This document shows, piece after piece, positions 32,634-43,377 of a DNA stretch of 64,000 bases. Below the pieces are notes generated by a model. It did no database searches. It saw only the letters and a list, made by a program, of their open reading frames with translations, and was not told the origin of the DNA. The translations under genes were made by a program, and so were the position numbers. The first letter of the stretch is position 1; every line of letters begins with the position of its first letter. The stretch is from Atherix ibis (Eukaryota; Arthropoda; Insecta; Diptera; Athericidae): NCBI GenBank assembly GCA_958298945.1, contig OY282608.1:63774951-63838950 (forward strand). The letters are read 5' to 3'.

Positions 32634-35502
32634 GGTTTGTTGGTTTGTTGGTTTGTTGGCTTGTTGGTTTGTTAGTTTGTTGGTTTGTTGGCTTGTTGGC
32701 TTGTTGGTTTGTTGGTTTTTTGGTTTGTTGGTTTGTTGGTTTGTTGGTTTGTTGGTTTGTTAGTTTATTTGTTTGTTGGCTTGTTGGTTTGTTGGTTTGT
32801 TGGCTTGTTGGTTTGTTGGTTTGTTGGCTTGTTGGCTTGTTGGCTTGTTGGTTTGTTGGTTTGTTGGTTTGTTGGTTTGTTGGTTTATTTGTTTGTTGGT
32901 TTGTTGGCTTGTTGGCTTGTTCGCTTGTTGGTTTGTTGGCCTGTTGGTTTGTTAGTTTGTTGGCTTTTTGGTTACTTGGTTTGTTTGTTTGTTGGTTTGT
33001 TGGTTTTTTGGTTTGTTGGTTTGTTGGCTTGTTGGTTTGTTGGTTTGTTGGTTTGTTGGCTGTTTGGCTTGTTGGCTTGTTGGCTTGTTGGTTTGTTGGT
33101 TTGTTGGCTCGCTGGCTTGTTGGTTTGTTGGTTTGTTGGTTTGTTGGTTTGTTGGTTTGTTGGTTTGTTGGTTTTTTGGTTTTTTGGTTTGTTGGTTTGT
33201 TGGTTTGTTGGCCAGTTGGTTTGTTGGTTTGTTAGCTTGTTGGCTTGTTGGTTTGTTGATTTGTTGCCTTGTTGGCTTGTTGGTTTTTTGGTTTGTTGGT
33301 TTATTTGTTTGTTGGTTTGTTGGCTTGTTGGTTTGTTGGTTTGTTGGTTTGTTGGTTTGTTGGTTTGTTGGTTTGTTGGTTTGTTGGCTTGTTGGTTTGT
33401 TGGCTTGTTGGTTTGTTAGTTTGTAGGCTTTTTGGTTACTTGGTTTGTTGGTTTGTTGGCTTGTTGGCTTGTTGGTTTGTTGCTTCGTTTGTTTGATGGT
33501 TTGTTGGTTTGTTGGTTACTTGTTTTGTTGGTTTGTTGGTTTGTTGGCTTGTTGGCTTGTTGGTTTGTTGGTTTGTTGGTTACTTGGTTTGTTGGTTTGT
33601 TGGTTTGTTGGCTTGTTGGTTTGTTGGTTTGTTGGCTTGTTGGCTTGTTGGTTTGTTGGTTTGTTGGTTTGTTAGTTTGTTGGCTTGTTGGTTTGTTGGT
33701 TTGTTGGCTTGTTGGTTTGTTAGTTTGTTGGTTTGTTGGTTTGTTGGTTTGTTGGTTTGTTGGTTTGTTGGTTTGTTGGTTACTTAGTTTATTTGTTTGT
33801 TGGTTTGTTGGTTTGTTGGCTTGTTGGCTTGTTGGCTTGTTGGTTTGTTGGTTTGTTGGCTTGTTGGTTACTTAGTTTGTTGGTTTGTTGCCATGTTGGT
33901 TTGTTGGTTTGTTGGTTTGTTGGCTTCTTGGTTTGTTGGTTTGTTGGCTTGTTGGCTTGTTGGCTTGTTGGTTTGTTGGTTTGTTGGTTTGTTGGTTTGT
34001 TGACTTGTTGGTTTGTTGGTTTGTTGGCTTGTTGGTTTGTTAGTTTGTTGGTTTGTTGGTTTGTTGGTTTATTGGTTTGTTGGTTTGTTGGTTTGTTGGT
34101 TTGTTGGTTACTTAGTTTATTTGTTTGTTGTTTTGTTGGCTTGTTGGTTTGTTGGTTTGTTAGTTTGTTGGGTTGTTGGTTTGTTGGTTTGTTGGTTTGT
34201 TGGCTTGTTGGCTTGTTGCTTTGTTGGTTTGTTGGTTAGTTGGCTTGTTGGCTTGTTGGCTTGTTGGTTTGTTAGTTTGTTGGCTTTTTGGTTACTTGGT
34301 TTGTTGGTTTGTTGGTTTGTTGACTTGTTGGTTTATTGGCTTGTTGGTTTGTTGGTTTATTTGTTTGTTGGTTTGTTGGCTTGTTGGTTAGTTGGTTTGT
34401 TGGTTTGTTGGCTTGTTGGTTTGTTGGTTTATTGGCTTGTTGGCTTGTTGGTTTGTTGGTTTGTTGGTTTGTTGGCTTGTTGGCTTGTTGGTTTGTTGGT
34501 TTGTTGGTTTGTTGGCTTGTTGGCTTGTTGGTTTGGTGGCTTGTTGGTTTGTTGGTTTGTTGGTTTGTTGGTTTGTTGGCTTGTTAGTTTGTTGATTTGT
34601 TGGTTTGTTGGCTTGTTGGTTTGTTGGTTTGTTGGTTTGTTGGTTTGTTGGTTTATTTGTTTGTTGGTTTGTTGGCTTGTTGGTTTGTTGGTTTGTTGGT
34701 TTGTTGGCTTATTGGTTTGTTGGTTTGTTGGTTTGTTTGTTTGTTGGCTTGTTGGCTTGTTGGTTTGTTGGTTAGTTCGTTTGTTGGTTTGTTAGTTTGT
34801 TGGTTTGTTGGTTTGTTGGTTTGTTAGTTTGTTGGTTTGTTGGTTTGTTGGTTTGTTGGCTTGTTGGCTTGTTGGTTTGGTGGCTTGTTGGTTTGTTGGT
34901 TTGTTGGTTTGTTGGTTTGTTGGCTTGTTAGTTTGTTGGTTTGTTGGTTTGTTGGCTTGTTGGTTTGTTGGTTTGTTGGCTTGTTGGTTTGTTGGTTTGT
35001 TAGTTTGTTCGCTTTTTGGTTACTTGGTTTGTTGGTTTGTTGGTTTGTTGGTTTGTTGGCTTGTTGGTTTGTTGGTTTGTTGGTTTGTTGGTTCTGTAGT
35101 TTGTTGGTTTGTTGGTTTATTTGTTTGTTGGCTTATTGGCTTGTTTGCGTGCTGGTTTGTTGGCTTGTTGGTTTGTTAGTTTGTTGGCTTTTTGGTTACT
35201 TGGTTTGTTGGTTTGTTGGTTTGTTGGTTTGTTGGGTTGTTGGTTTGTTGGCTTGTTGGTTTGTTGGTTTGTTGGTTTGTTGGCTTGTTGGCTTGTTGGC
35301 TTGTTGGCTTGTTGGTTTGTTGGTTTGTTGGCTTGTTGGCTTGTTGGTTTGTTGGTTTGTTGGTTTGTTGGTTTGTTGGTTTGTTGGTTTGTTGGTTTGT
35401 TGGTTTGTTGGTTTGTTGGTTTGTTGGTTTTTTGGTTTGTTGGTTTGTTGGTTTGTTGGCTTGTTGGTTTGTTAGTTTGTTAGCTTGTTGGCTTGTTGGT
35501 TT

Positions 35503-38500
35503 GTGGATTTGTTGCCTTGTTGGCTTGTTCGTTTTTTGGTTTGTTGGTTTGTTGGCTTGTTGGTTTGTTGGTTTTTTGGTTTGTTGGTTTATTTGTTTGT
35601 TGGTTTGTTGGCTTGTTGGTTTGTTGGTTTGTTGGTTTATTGGTTTGTTGGTTTGTTGGCTTGTTGGTTTGTTGGCTTGTTGGTTTGTTGGCTTGTTGGT
35701 TTGTTAGTTTGTTGGCTTTTTGGTTACTTGGTTTGTTGGTTTGTTGGCTTGTTGGCTTGTTGGTTTGTTGCTTCGTTCGTTTAATGGTTTGTTGGTTACT
35801 TGGTTTGTTGGTTTGTTGTTTTGTTGGCTTGTTGGTTTATTATCTTGTTGGTTTGTTGGTTTGTTGGTTTGTTAGCTTGTTGGCTTGTTGGTTTGTTGGT
35901 TTGTTGGTTTGTTGGTTTGTTGATTTTTTGGTTTTTTGGTTTGTTGGTTTGTTGGTTTGTTGGCTTGTTGGTTTGTTGGTTTGTTGGCTTGTTGGCTTGT
36001 TGGTTACTTAGTTTGTTGGTTTGTTGGTTTGTTGGCTTGTTGGTTTGTTGGCTTGTTGCTTTGTTGCTTTGTTGGTTTGTTGGCTTGTTGGTTTGTTGGC
36101 TTGTTGGTTTGTTGGTTTGTTGGTTTGTTAGTTTGTTGGTTTGTTGGCTTGTTGGTTTGTTGGTTTGTTGGCTTGTTGGATTGTTGGCTTGTTGGTTGGT
36201 TGGTTTGTTGGTTTGTTGGTTTGTTGGCTTGTTGGTTTGTTGGTTTGTTGACTTGTTAGTTTGTTGGTTTGTTGGTTTGTTGGCTTGTTGTTTTGTTGGT
36301 TTGTAGGTTTGTTGGCTTGTTGGCTTGTTGGTTTGTTGGTTTGTTGGCTTGTTGGTTTGTTGGTTTGTTGGTTTGTTGGCCTATTGGCTTGTTGCTTTGT
36401 TTGTTTGTTTGTTTGTTGGCTTGTTGGCTTGTTGAATTGTTAGTTTGTTGGCTTTTTGGTTACTTGGTTTGTTGGTTTGTTGGTTTGTTGGCTTGTTGGT
36501 TTGTTGGCTTGATGGTTTGTAGGTTTGTTGGTTTGTTGGCTTGTTGGCTTGTTGGTTTGTTGGTTTGTTGGTTTGTTGGTTTGTTGGTTTTTTGGTTTGT
36601 TGGTTTATTTGTTTGTTGGTTTGTTGGCTTGTTGGTTTGTTGGTTTGTTGGTTTGTTGGCTTGTTGGCTTGTTGGTTTGTTGGTTTGTTGGTTTGTTGGC
36701 TTGTTGGCTTGTTGGTTTGGTGGCTTGTTTGTTTGTTGGTTTGTTGGTTTGTTGGTTTGTTGGCTTGTTAGTTTGTTGGTTTGTTGGTTTGTTGGCTTGT
36801 TGGTTTGTTGGTTTGTTGGTTTGTTGGTTTGTTGGTTTATTTGTTTGTTGGTTTGTTGGCTTGTTGGTTTGTTGGTTTGTTGGTTTGTTGGCTTATTGGT
36901 TTGTTGGTTTGTTGGTTTGTTGGTTTGTTGGCTTGTTGGTTTGTTGGTTTGTTGGTTAGTTCGTTTGTTGGTTTGTTAGTTTGTTGGTTTGTTGGTTTGT
37001 TGGTTTGTTAGTTTGTTAGTTTGTTGGTTTGTTGGCTTGTTGGCTTGTTGGTTTGGTGGCTTGTTGGTTTGTTGGTTTGTTGGTTTGTTGGTTTGTTGGC
37101 TTGTTAGTTTGTTGGTTTGTTGGTTTGTTGGCTTGTTGGTTTGTTGGTTTGTTGGTTTGTTGGTTTGTTGATTTATTTGTTTGTTGGTTTGTTGGCTTGT
37201 TGGTTTGTTGGTTTGTTGGTTTGTTGGCTTATTGGTTTGTTGGTTTGTTGGTTTGTTGGTTTGTTGGCTTGTTGGCTTGTTGGTTTGTTGGTTAGTTCGT
37301 TTGTTGGTTTGTTAGTTTGTTGGTTTGTTGGTTTGTTGGTGTGTTAGTTTGTTGGTTTGTTGGTTTGTTGGCTTGTTGGCTTGTTGGCTTGTTGGTTTGT
37401 TGGCTTGCTGGCTTGTTGGTTTGTTGGTTTGTTGGTTTTTTGGTTTGTTGGTTTGTTGGTTTGTTGGTTTGTTGGTTTGTTGGTTTATTTGTTTGTTGGT
37501 TTGTTGGCTTGTTGGTTTGTTATTTTGTTGGTTTGTTGGCTTATTGGCTTGTTGGTTTGTTGGTTTGTTGGCTTGTTGGTTTGTTGGTTTGTTGGTTTGT
37601 TGGCTTGTTGCTTTGTTGGTTTGTTGGTTTGTTGGCTTGTTGGCTTGTTGGCTTGTTGGTTTGTTAGTTTGTTGGATTTTTGGTTACTTGGTTTGTTGGT
37701 TTGTTGGTTCGTTGGTTTGGTGGTTTGTTGGCTTGTTGGTTTTTTGGTTTGTTGGTTTGTTCGCTTGTTGGCTTGTTGGTTTGTTGGTTTGTTGGTTTGT
37801 TGGTTTGTTGGTTTGTTGATTTTTTGGTTTGTTGGTTTGTTGGTTTATTTGTTTATTGGTTTGTTGGCTTGTTGGCTTGTTGGCTTGTTAGTTTGTTGGT
37901 TTGTTGGCTTGTTGGTTTGTTAGTTTGTTGGTTGTTGGCTTGTTGGCTTGTTGGTTTGTTGGTTTTTTGGTTTGTTGGTTTGTTGGTTTGTTGGTTTGTT
38001 TGTTTGTTGGTTTATTTGTTTGTTGGTTTGTTGGCTTGTTGGTTTGTTGGTTTGTTGGCTTGTTGGCTTGTTGGCTTGTTGGTTTATTGGTTTGTTGGCT
38101 TGTTGGTTACTTAGTTTGTTGGTTTGTTGGCATGTTGGTTTGTTGGTTTGTTGGTTTGTTGGCTTGTTGGTTTGTTGGTTTGTTGGCTTGTTGGCTTGTT
38201 GGTTTGTTGGTTTGTTGGTTTGTTGGTTTGTGGGTTTGTTGGCTTGTTGGTTTGTTGGTTTGTTGGCTTGTTGGTTTGTTAGTTTGTTGGTTTGTTGGTT
38301 TGTTGGTTTGTTGGTTTGTTGGTTTGTTGGTTTGTTGGTTACTTAGTTTATTTGTTTGTTGGTTTGTTGGCTTGTTGGTTTGTTGGTTTGTTGGTTTGTT
38401 GGCTTGTTGGTTTGTTGGTTTGTTGGCTTGTTGGCTTGTTGCTTTGTTGGTTTGTTGGTTTGTTGGTTTGTTGGCTTGTTGGCTTGTTGGCTTGTTGGTT

Positions 38501-41500
38501 TGTTAGTTTGTTGGCTTTTTGGTTACTTGGTTTGTTGGTTTGTTGGTTTGTTGACTTGTTGGTTTATTGGCTTGTTGGTTTGTTGGTTTGTTAGTTTGTT
38601 GGCTTGTTGGCTTGTTGGCTTGTTGGTTTGTTGGTTTGTTGGCTTGTTGGCTTATTGGTTTGTTGGTTAGTTCGTTTTTTGGCTTGTTGGTTTGTTGGTT
38701 AGTTCGTTTGTTGGTTTGTTAGTTTGTTGGTTTGTTGGCTTTTTGGTTTGTTGGTTTGTTGGTTTGTTGGCTTGTTGGCTTGTTGGTTTGTTGGTTTGTT
38801 GGCTTGTTGGTTTGTTGGTTTGTTGGTTTGTTGGTTTGTTGGTTTGTTGGCTTGTTGGCTTGTTGCTTTGTTCGTTTTATGGTTTGTTGGTTTGTTTTTT
38901 TTTTGGTTTGTTGGTTTGTTGGTTTGTTGGCTTGTTGGTTTGTTAGTTTGTTGGTTTTTTGGCTTGTTGGCTTGTTGGTTTGTTGGTTTTTTGGTTTGTT
39001 GGTTTGTTGGTTTGTTGGTTTGTTAGTTTATTTGTTTGTTGGCTTGTTGGTTGGTTGGTTTGTTGTATTGTTGGTTTGTTGGTTTGTTGGCTTGTTGGCT
39101 TGTTGGCTTGTTGGTTTGTTGGTTTGTTGGTTTGTTGGTTTGTTGGTTTATTTGTTTGTTGGTTTGTTGGCTTGTTGGCTTGTTTGCTTGTTGGTTTGTT
39201 GGCTTGTTGGTTTGTTAGTTTGTTGGCTTTTTGGTTACTTGGTTTGTTTGTTTGTTGGTTTGTTGGTTTTTTGGTTTGTTGGTTTGTTGGCTTGTTGGTT
39301 TGTTGGTTTGTTGGTTTGTTGGCTTTTTGGCTTGTTGGCTTGTTGGCTTGTTGGTTTGTTGGTTTGTTGGCTTGTTGGCTTGTTGGTTTATTGGTTTGTT
39401 GGTTTGTTGGTTTGTTGGTTTGTTGGTTTGTTGGTTTTTTGGTTTGTTGGTTTGTTGGTTTGTTGGCTAGTTGGTTTGTTGGTTTGTTAGCTTGTTGGCT
39501 TGTTGGTTTGTTGATTTGTTGCCTTGTTGGCTTGTTGGTTTTTTGGTTTGTTGGTTTGTTGGCTTGTTGGTTTGTTGGTTTTTTGTTTTGTTGGTTTATT
39601 TGTTTGTTGGTTTGTTGGCTTGTTGGTTTGTTGGTTTGTTGGTTTGTTGGTTTGTTGGTTTGTTGGTTTGTTGGTTTGTTGGTTTGTTGGCTTGTTGGTT
39701 TGTTGGCTTGTTGGTTTGTTAGTTTGTTGGCTTTTTGGTTACTTGGTTTATTGGTTTGTTGGCTTGTTGGCTTGTTGGTTTGTTGCTTCGTTTGTTTGAT
39801 AGTTTGTTGGTTTGTTGGTTACTTGGTTTGTTGGTTTGTTGGTTTGTTGGCTTGTTGGTTTGTTGGTTTGTTGGTTACTTGGTTTGTTGGTTTGTTGGTT
39901 TGTTGGCTTGTTGGTTTGTTGGTTTGTTGGCTTGTTGGCTTGTTGGTTTGTTGGTTTGTTGGTTTGTTAGTTTGTTGGCTTGTTGGTTTGTTGGTTTGTT
40001 GGCTTGTTTGTTTGTTAGTTTGTTGGTTTGTTTGTTTGTTGGTTTGTTGGTTTGTTGGTTTGTTGGTTTGTTGGTTTGTTGGTTACTTAGTTTATTTGTT
40101 TGTTGGTTTGTTGGTTTGTTGGCTTGTTGGCTTGTTGGTTTGTTGGTTTGTTGGCTTGTTGGTTACTTAGTTTGTTGGTTTGTTGCCATGTTGGTTTGTT
40201 GGTTTGTTGGTTTTTTTGGCTTGTTGGTTTGTTGGTTTGTTGGCTTGTTGGCTTGTTGGTTTGTTGGTTTGTTGGTTTGTTGGTTTGTTGGCTTGATGGT
40301 TTGTTGGTTTGTTGGCTTGTTGATTTGTTAGTTTGTTGGTTTGTTGGTTTGTTGGTTTATTGGTTTGTTGGTTTGTTGGTTTGTTGGTTTGTTGGTTATT
40401 TAGTGTATTTGTTTGTTGGTTTGTTGGCTTGTTGGTTTGTTGGTTTGTTAGTTTGTTGGGTTGTTGGTTTGTTGGTTTGTTGGTTTGTTGGCTTGTTGGG
40501 TTATTGCTTTGTTGGTTTGTTGGTTTTTTGGCTTGTTGGCTTGTTGGCTTGTTGGTTTGTTAGTTTGTTGGCTTTTTGGTTACTTGGTTTGTTGGTTTGT
40601 TGGTTTGTTGACTTGTTGGTTTATTGGCTTGTTGGTTTGTTGGTTTATTTGTTTGTTGGTTTGTTGGCTTGTTGGTTTGTTGGTTTGTTGGTTTGTTGGC
40701 TTGTTGGTTTGTTGGTTTATTGGCTTGTTGGCTTGTTGGTTTGTTGGTTTGTTGGTTTGTTGGCTTGTTGGCTTGTTGGTGTGTTGGTTTGTTGGTTTGT
40801 TGGCTTGTTGGCTTGTTGGTTTGGTGGCTTGTTGGTTTGTTGGTTTGTTGGTTTGTTGGCTTGTTAGTTTGTTGGTTTGTTGGTTTGTTGGCTTGTTGGT
40901 TTGTTGGTTTGTTGGTTTGTTGGATTATTGGTTTATTTGTTTGTTGGTTTGTTGGCTTGTTGGTTTGTTGGTTTGTTGGTTTGTTTGCTTATTGGTTTGT
41001 TGGTTTGTTGGTTTGTTGGTTTGTTGGCTTGTTGGCTTGTTGGTTTGTTGGTTAGTTCGTTTGTTGGTTTGTTAGTTTGTTGGTTTGTTGGTTTGTTGGT
41101 TTGTTAGTTTGTTGGTTTGTTGGTTTGTTGGCTTGTTGGTTTGTTGGTTTGGTGGCTTGTTGGTTTGTTGGTTTGTTGGTTTGTTGGTTTGTTGGCTTGT
41201 TAGTTTGTTGGTTTGTTGGTTTGTTGGCTTGTTGGTTTGTTGGTTTGTTGGTTTGTTGGTTTGTTGGTTTGTTGGTTTATTTGTTTGTTGGTTTGTTGGC
41301 TTGTTGGTTTGTTGGTTTGTTGGTTTGTTGGCTTATTGGTTTGTTGGTTTGTTGGTTTGTTGGCTTGTTGGCTTGTTGGTTTGTTGGTTAGTTCGTTTGT
41401 TGGTTTGTTAGTTTGTTGGTTTGTTGGTTTGTTGGTTTGTTGGTGTGTTAGTTTGTTGGTTTGTTGGTTTGTTGGCTTGTTGGCTTGTTGGTTTGTTGGT

Positions 41501-41654
41501 TTGTTGGCTTGTTGGCTTGTTGGTTTGTTGATTTGTTGGTTTTTTGGTTTGTTGGTTTGTTGGCTTGTTGGTTTGTTGGTTTGTTGGTTTATTTCTTTGT
41601 TGGTTTGTTGGCTTGTTGGTTTGTTAGTTTGTTAGCTTGTTGGCTTGTTGGTTT
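35503..41654. repeat. Higher-order repeat F, copy 2 (about 6.15 kb)
   Basis: This copy carries the same marker order as F copy 1 but only one version of the 1478-bp tract. Offsets to copy 3 are 6136-6152, and to the right half of copy 1 they are 6263-6288. All the drift is in multiples of 8 apart from rare 1-base slips. It includes the TTTATTATC string near 35836, GGCCTATTGG near 36378, the 10-T run at 38895 and a second GATTTGTTGCC near 39510. A TTTTTTTGG tract near 40210 is a private 1-base-slip site. Confidence 0.82.
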
Positions 41655-43377
41655 GTGGATTTGTTGCCTTGTTGGCTTGTTCGTTTTTTGGTTTGTTGGT
41701 TTGTTGGCTTGTTGGTTTGTTGGTTTTTTGGTTTGTTGGTTTATTTGTTTGTTGGTTTGTTGGCTTGTTGGTTTGTTGGTTTGTTGGTTTATTGGTTTGT
41801 TGGTTTGTTGGCTTGTTGGTTTGTTGGCTTGTTGGTTTGTTAGTTTGTTGGCTTTTTGGTTACTTGGTTTGTTGGTTTGTTGGCTTGTTGGCTTGTTGGT
41901 TTGTTGCTTCGTTCGTTTAATGGTTTGTTGGTTACTTGGTTTGTTGGTTTGTTGTTTTGTTGGCTTGTTGGTTTATTATCTTGTTGGTTTGTTGGTTTGT
42001 TGGTTTGTTAGCTTGTTGGCTTGTTGGTTTGTTGGTTTGTTGGTTTGTTGGTTTGTTGGTTTTTTGGTTTTTTGGTTTGTTGGTTTGTTGGTTTGTTGGC
42101 TTGTTGGTTTGTTGGTTTGTTGGCTTGTTGGCTTGTTGGTTACTTAGTTTGTTGGTTTGTTGGTTTGTTGGCTTGTTGGTTTGTTGGCTTGTTGCTTTGT
42201 TGCTTTGTTGGTTTGTTGGCTTGTTGGTTTGTTGGCTTGTTGGTTTGTTGGTTTGTTGGTTTGTTAGTTTGTTGGTTTGTTGGCTTGTTGGTTTGTTGGT
42301 TTGTTGGCTTGTTGGATTGTTGGCTTGTTGGTTGGTTGGTTTGTTGGTTTGTTGGTTTGTTGGCTTGTTGGTTTGTTAGTTTGTTGACTTGTTAGTTTGT
42401 TGGTTTGTTGGTTTGTTGGCTTGTTGTTTTGTTGGTTTGTTGGTTTGTTGGCTTGTTGGCTTGTTGGTTTGTTGGTTTGTTGGCTTGTTGGTTTGTTGGT
42501 TTGTTTGTTTGTTGGCCTATTGGCTTGTTGCTTTGTTTGTTTGTTTGTTTGTTGGCTTGTTGGCTTGTTGAATTGTTAGTTTGTTGGCTTTTTGGTTACT
42601 TGGTTTGTTGGTTTGTTGGTTTGTTGGCTTGTTGGTTTGTTGGCTTGATGGTTTGTAGGTTTGTTGGTTTGTTGGCTTGTTGGCTTGTTGGTTTGTTGGT
42701 TTGTTGGTTTGTTGGTTTGTTGGTTTTTTGGTTTGTTGGTTTATTTGTTTGTTGGTTTGTTGGCTTGTTGGTTTGTTGGTTTGTTGGTTTGTTGGCTTGT
42801 TGGCTTGTTGGTTTGTTGGTTTGTTGGTTTGTTGGCTTGTTGGCTTGTTGGTTTGGTGGCTTGTTGGTTTGTTGGTTTGTTGGTTTGTTGGTTTGTTGGC
42901 TTGTTAGTTTGTTGGTTTGTTGGTTTGTTGGCTTGTTGGTTTGTTGGCTTGTTGGTTTGTTGGTTTGTTGGTTTGTTGGTCTGTTGGTTTATTTGTTTGT
43001 TGGTTTGTTGGCTTGTTGGTTTGTTGGTTTGTTGGTTTGTTGGCTTATTGGTTTGTTGGTTTGTTGGTTTGTTGGTTTGTTGGCTTGTTGGTTTGTTGGT
43101 TTGTTGGTTAGTTCGTTTGTTGGTTTGTTAGTTTGTTGGTTTGTTGGTTTGTTGGTTTGTTAGTTTGTTAGTTTGTTGGTTTGTTGGCTTGTTGGCTTGT
43201 TGGTTTGGTGGCTTGTTGGTTTGTTGGTTTGTTGGTTTGTTGGTTTGTTGGCTTGTTAGTTTGTTGGTTTGTTGGTTTGTTGGCTTGTTGGTTTGTTGGT
43301 TTGTTGGTTTGTTGGTTTGTTGGTTTATTTGTTTGTTGGTTTGTTGGCTTGTTGGTTTGTTGGTTTGTTGGTTTGTT
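41655..43377. repeat. Higher-order repeat F, copy 3 (partial, running into family G)
   Basis: GTGGATTTGTTGCC at 41655 starts a third F copy. Offsets to copy 2 are 6136 (to about 42950) and then 6152. The F-like order continues through 43378 to about 43990, where the second copy of G also carries it. The left third of family G is therefore derived from F. Everything in copies 1 and 2 after the GTTGTTGG slip is missing here. Confidence 0.8.

Larger units (their letters stand above)
27914..35502. repeat. Higher-order repeat F, copy 1 (about 7.59 kb, longest unit in the window)
   Basis: Copy starts are set by GTGGATTTGTTGCC at 27914, 35503 and 41655. Markers shared with copy 2 at offset 7653-7741 include a TTTATTATC string near 28182, GGCCTG with TTTG runs near 28640, the GTTGTTGGCTTG register slip near 30190 and several TTAGTTCG markers. 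After the inner 1478-bp duplication the offset to copy 2 becomes 6263-6288, and 7741 minus 6263 equals 1478. The unit also holds an A-like patch near 30835-31080 and a 10-T run at 32624. Confidence 0.82.

Noticed and set aside
27914..43377. Transposon or retroelement LTRs suggested by kilobase-scale direct repeats
   Set aside because: The repeats consist wholly of octamers, with no inverted termini, primer-binding site, polypurine tract, coding domain or target-site duplication. Tandem satellite duplication explains them.
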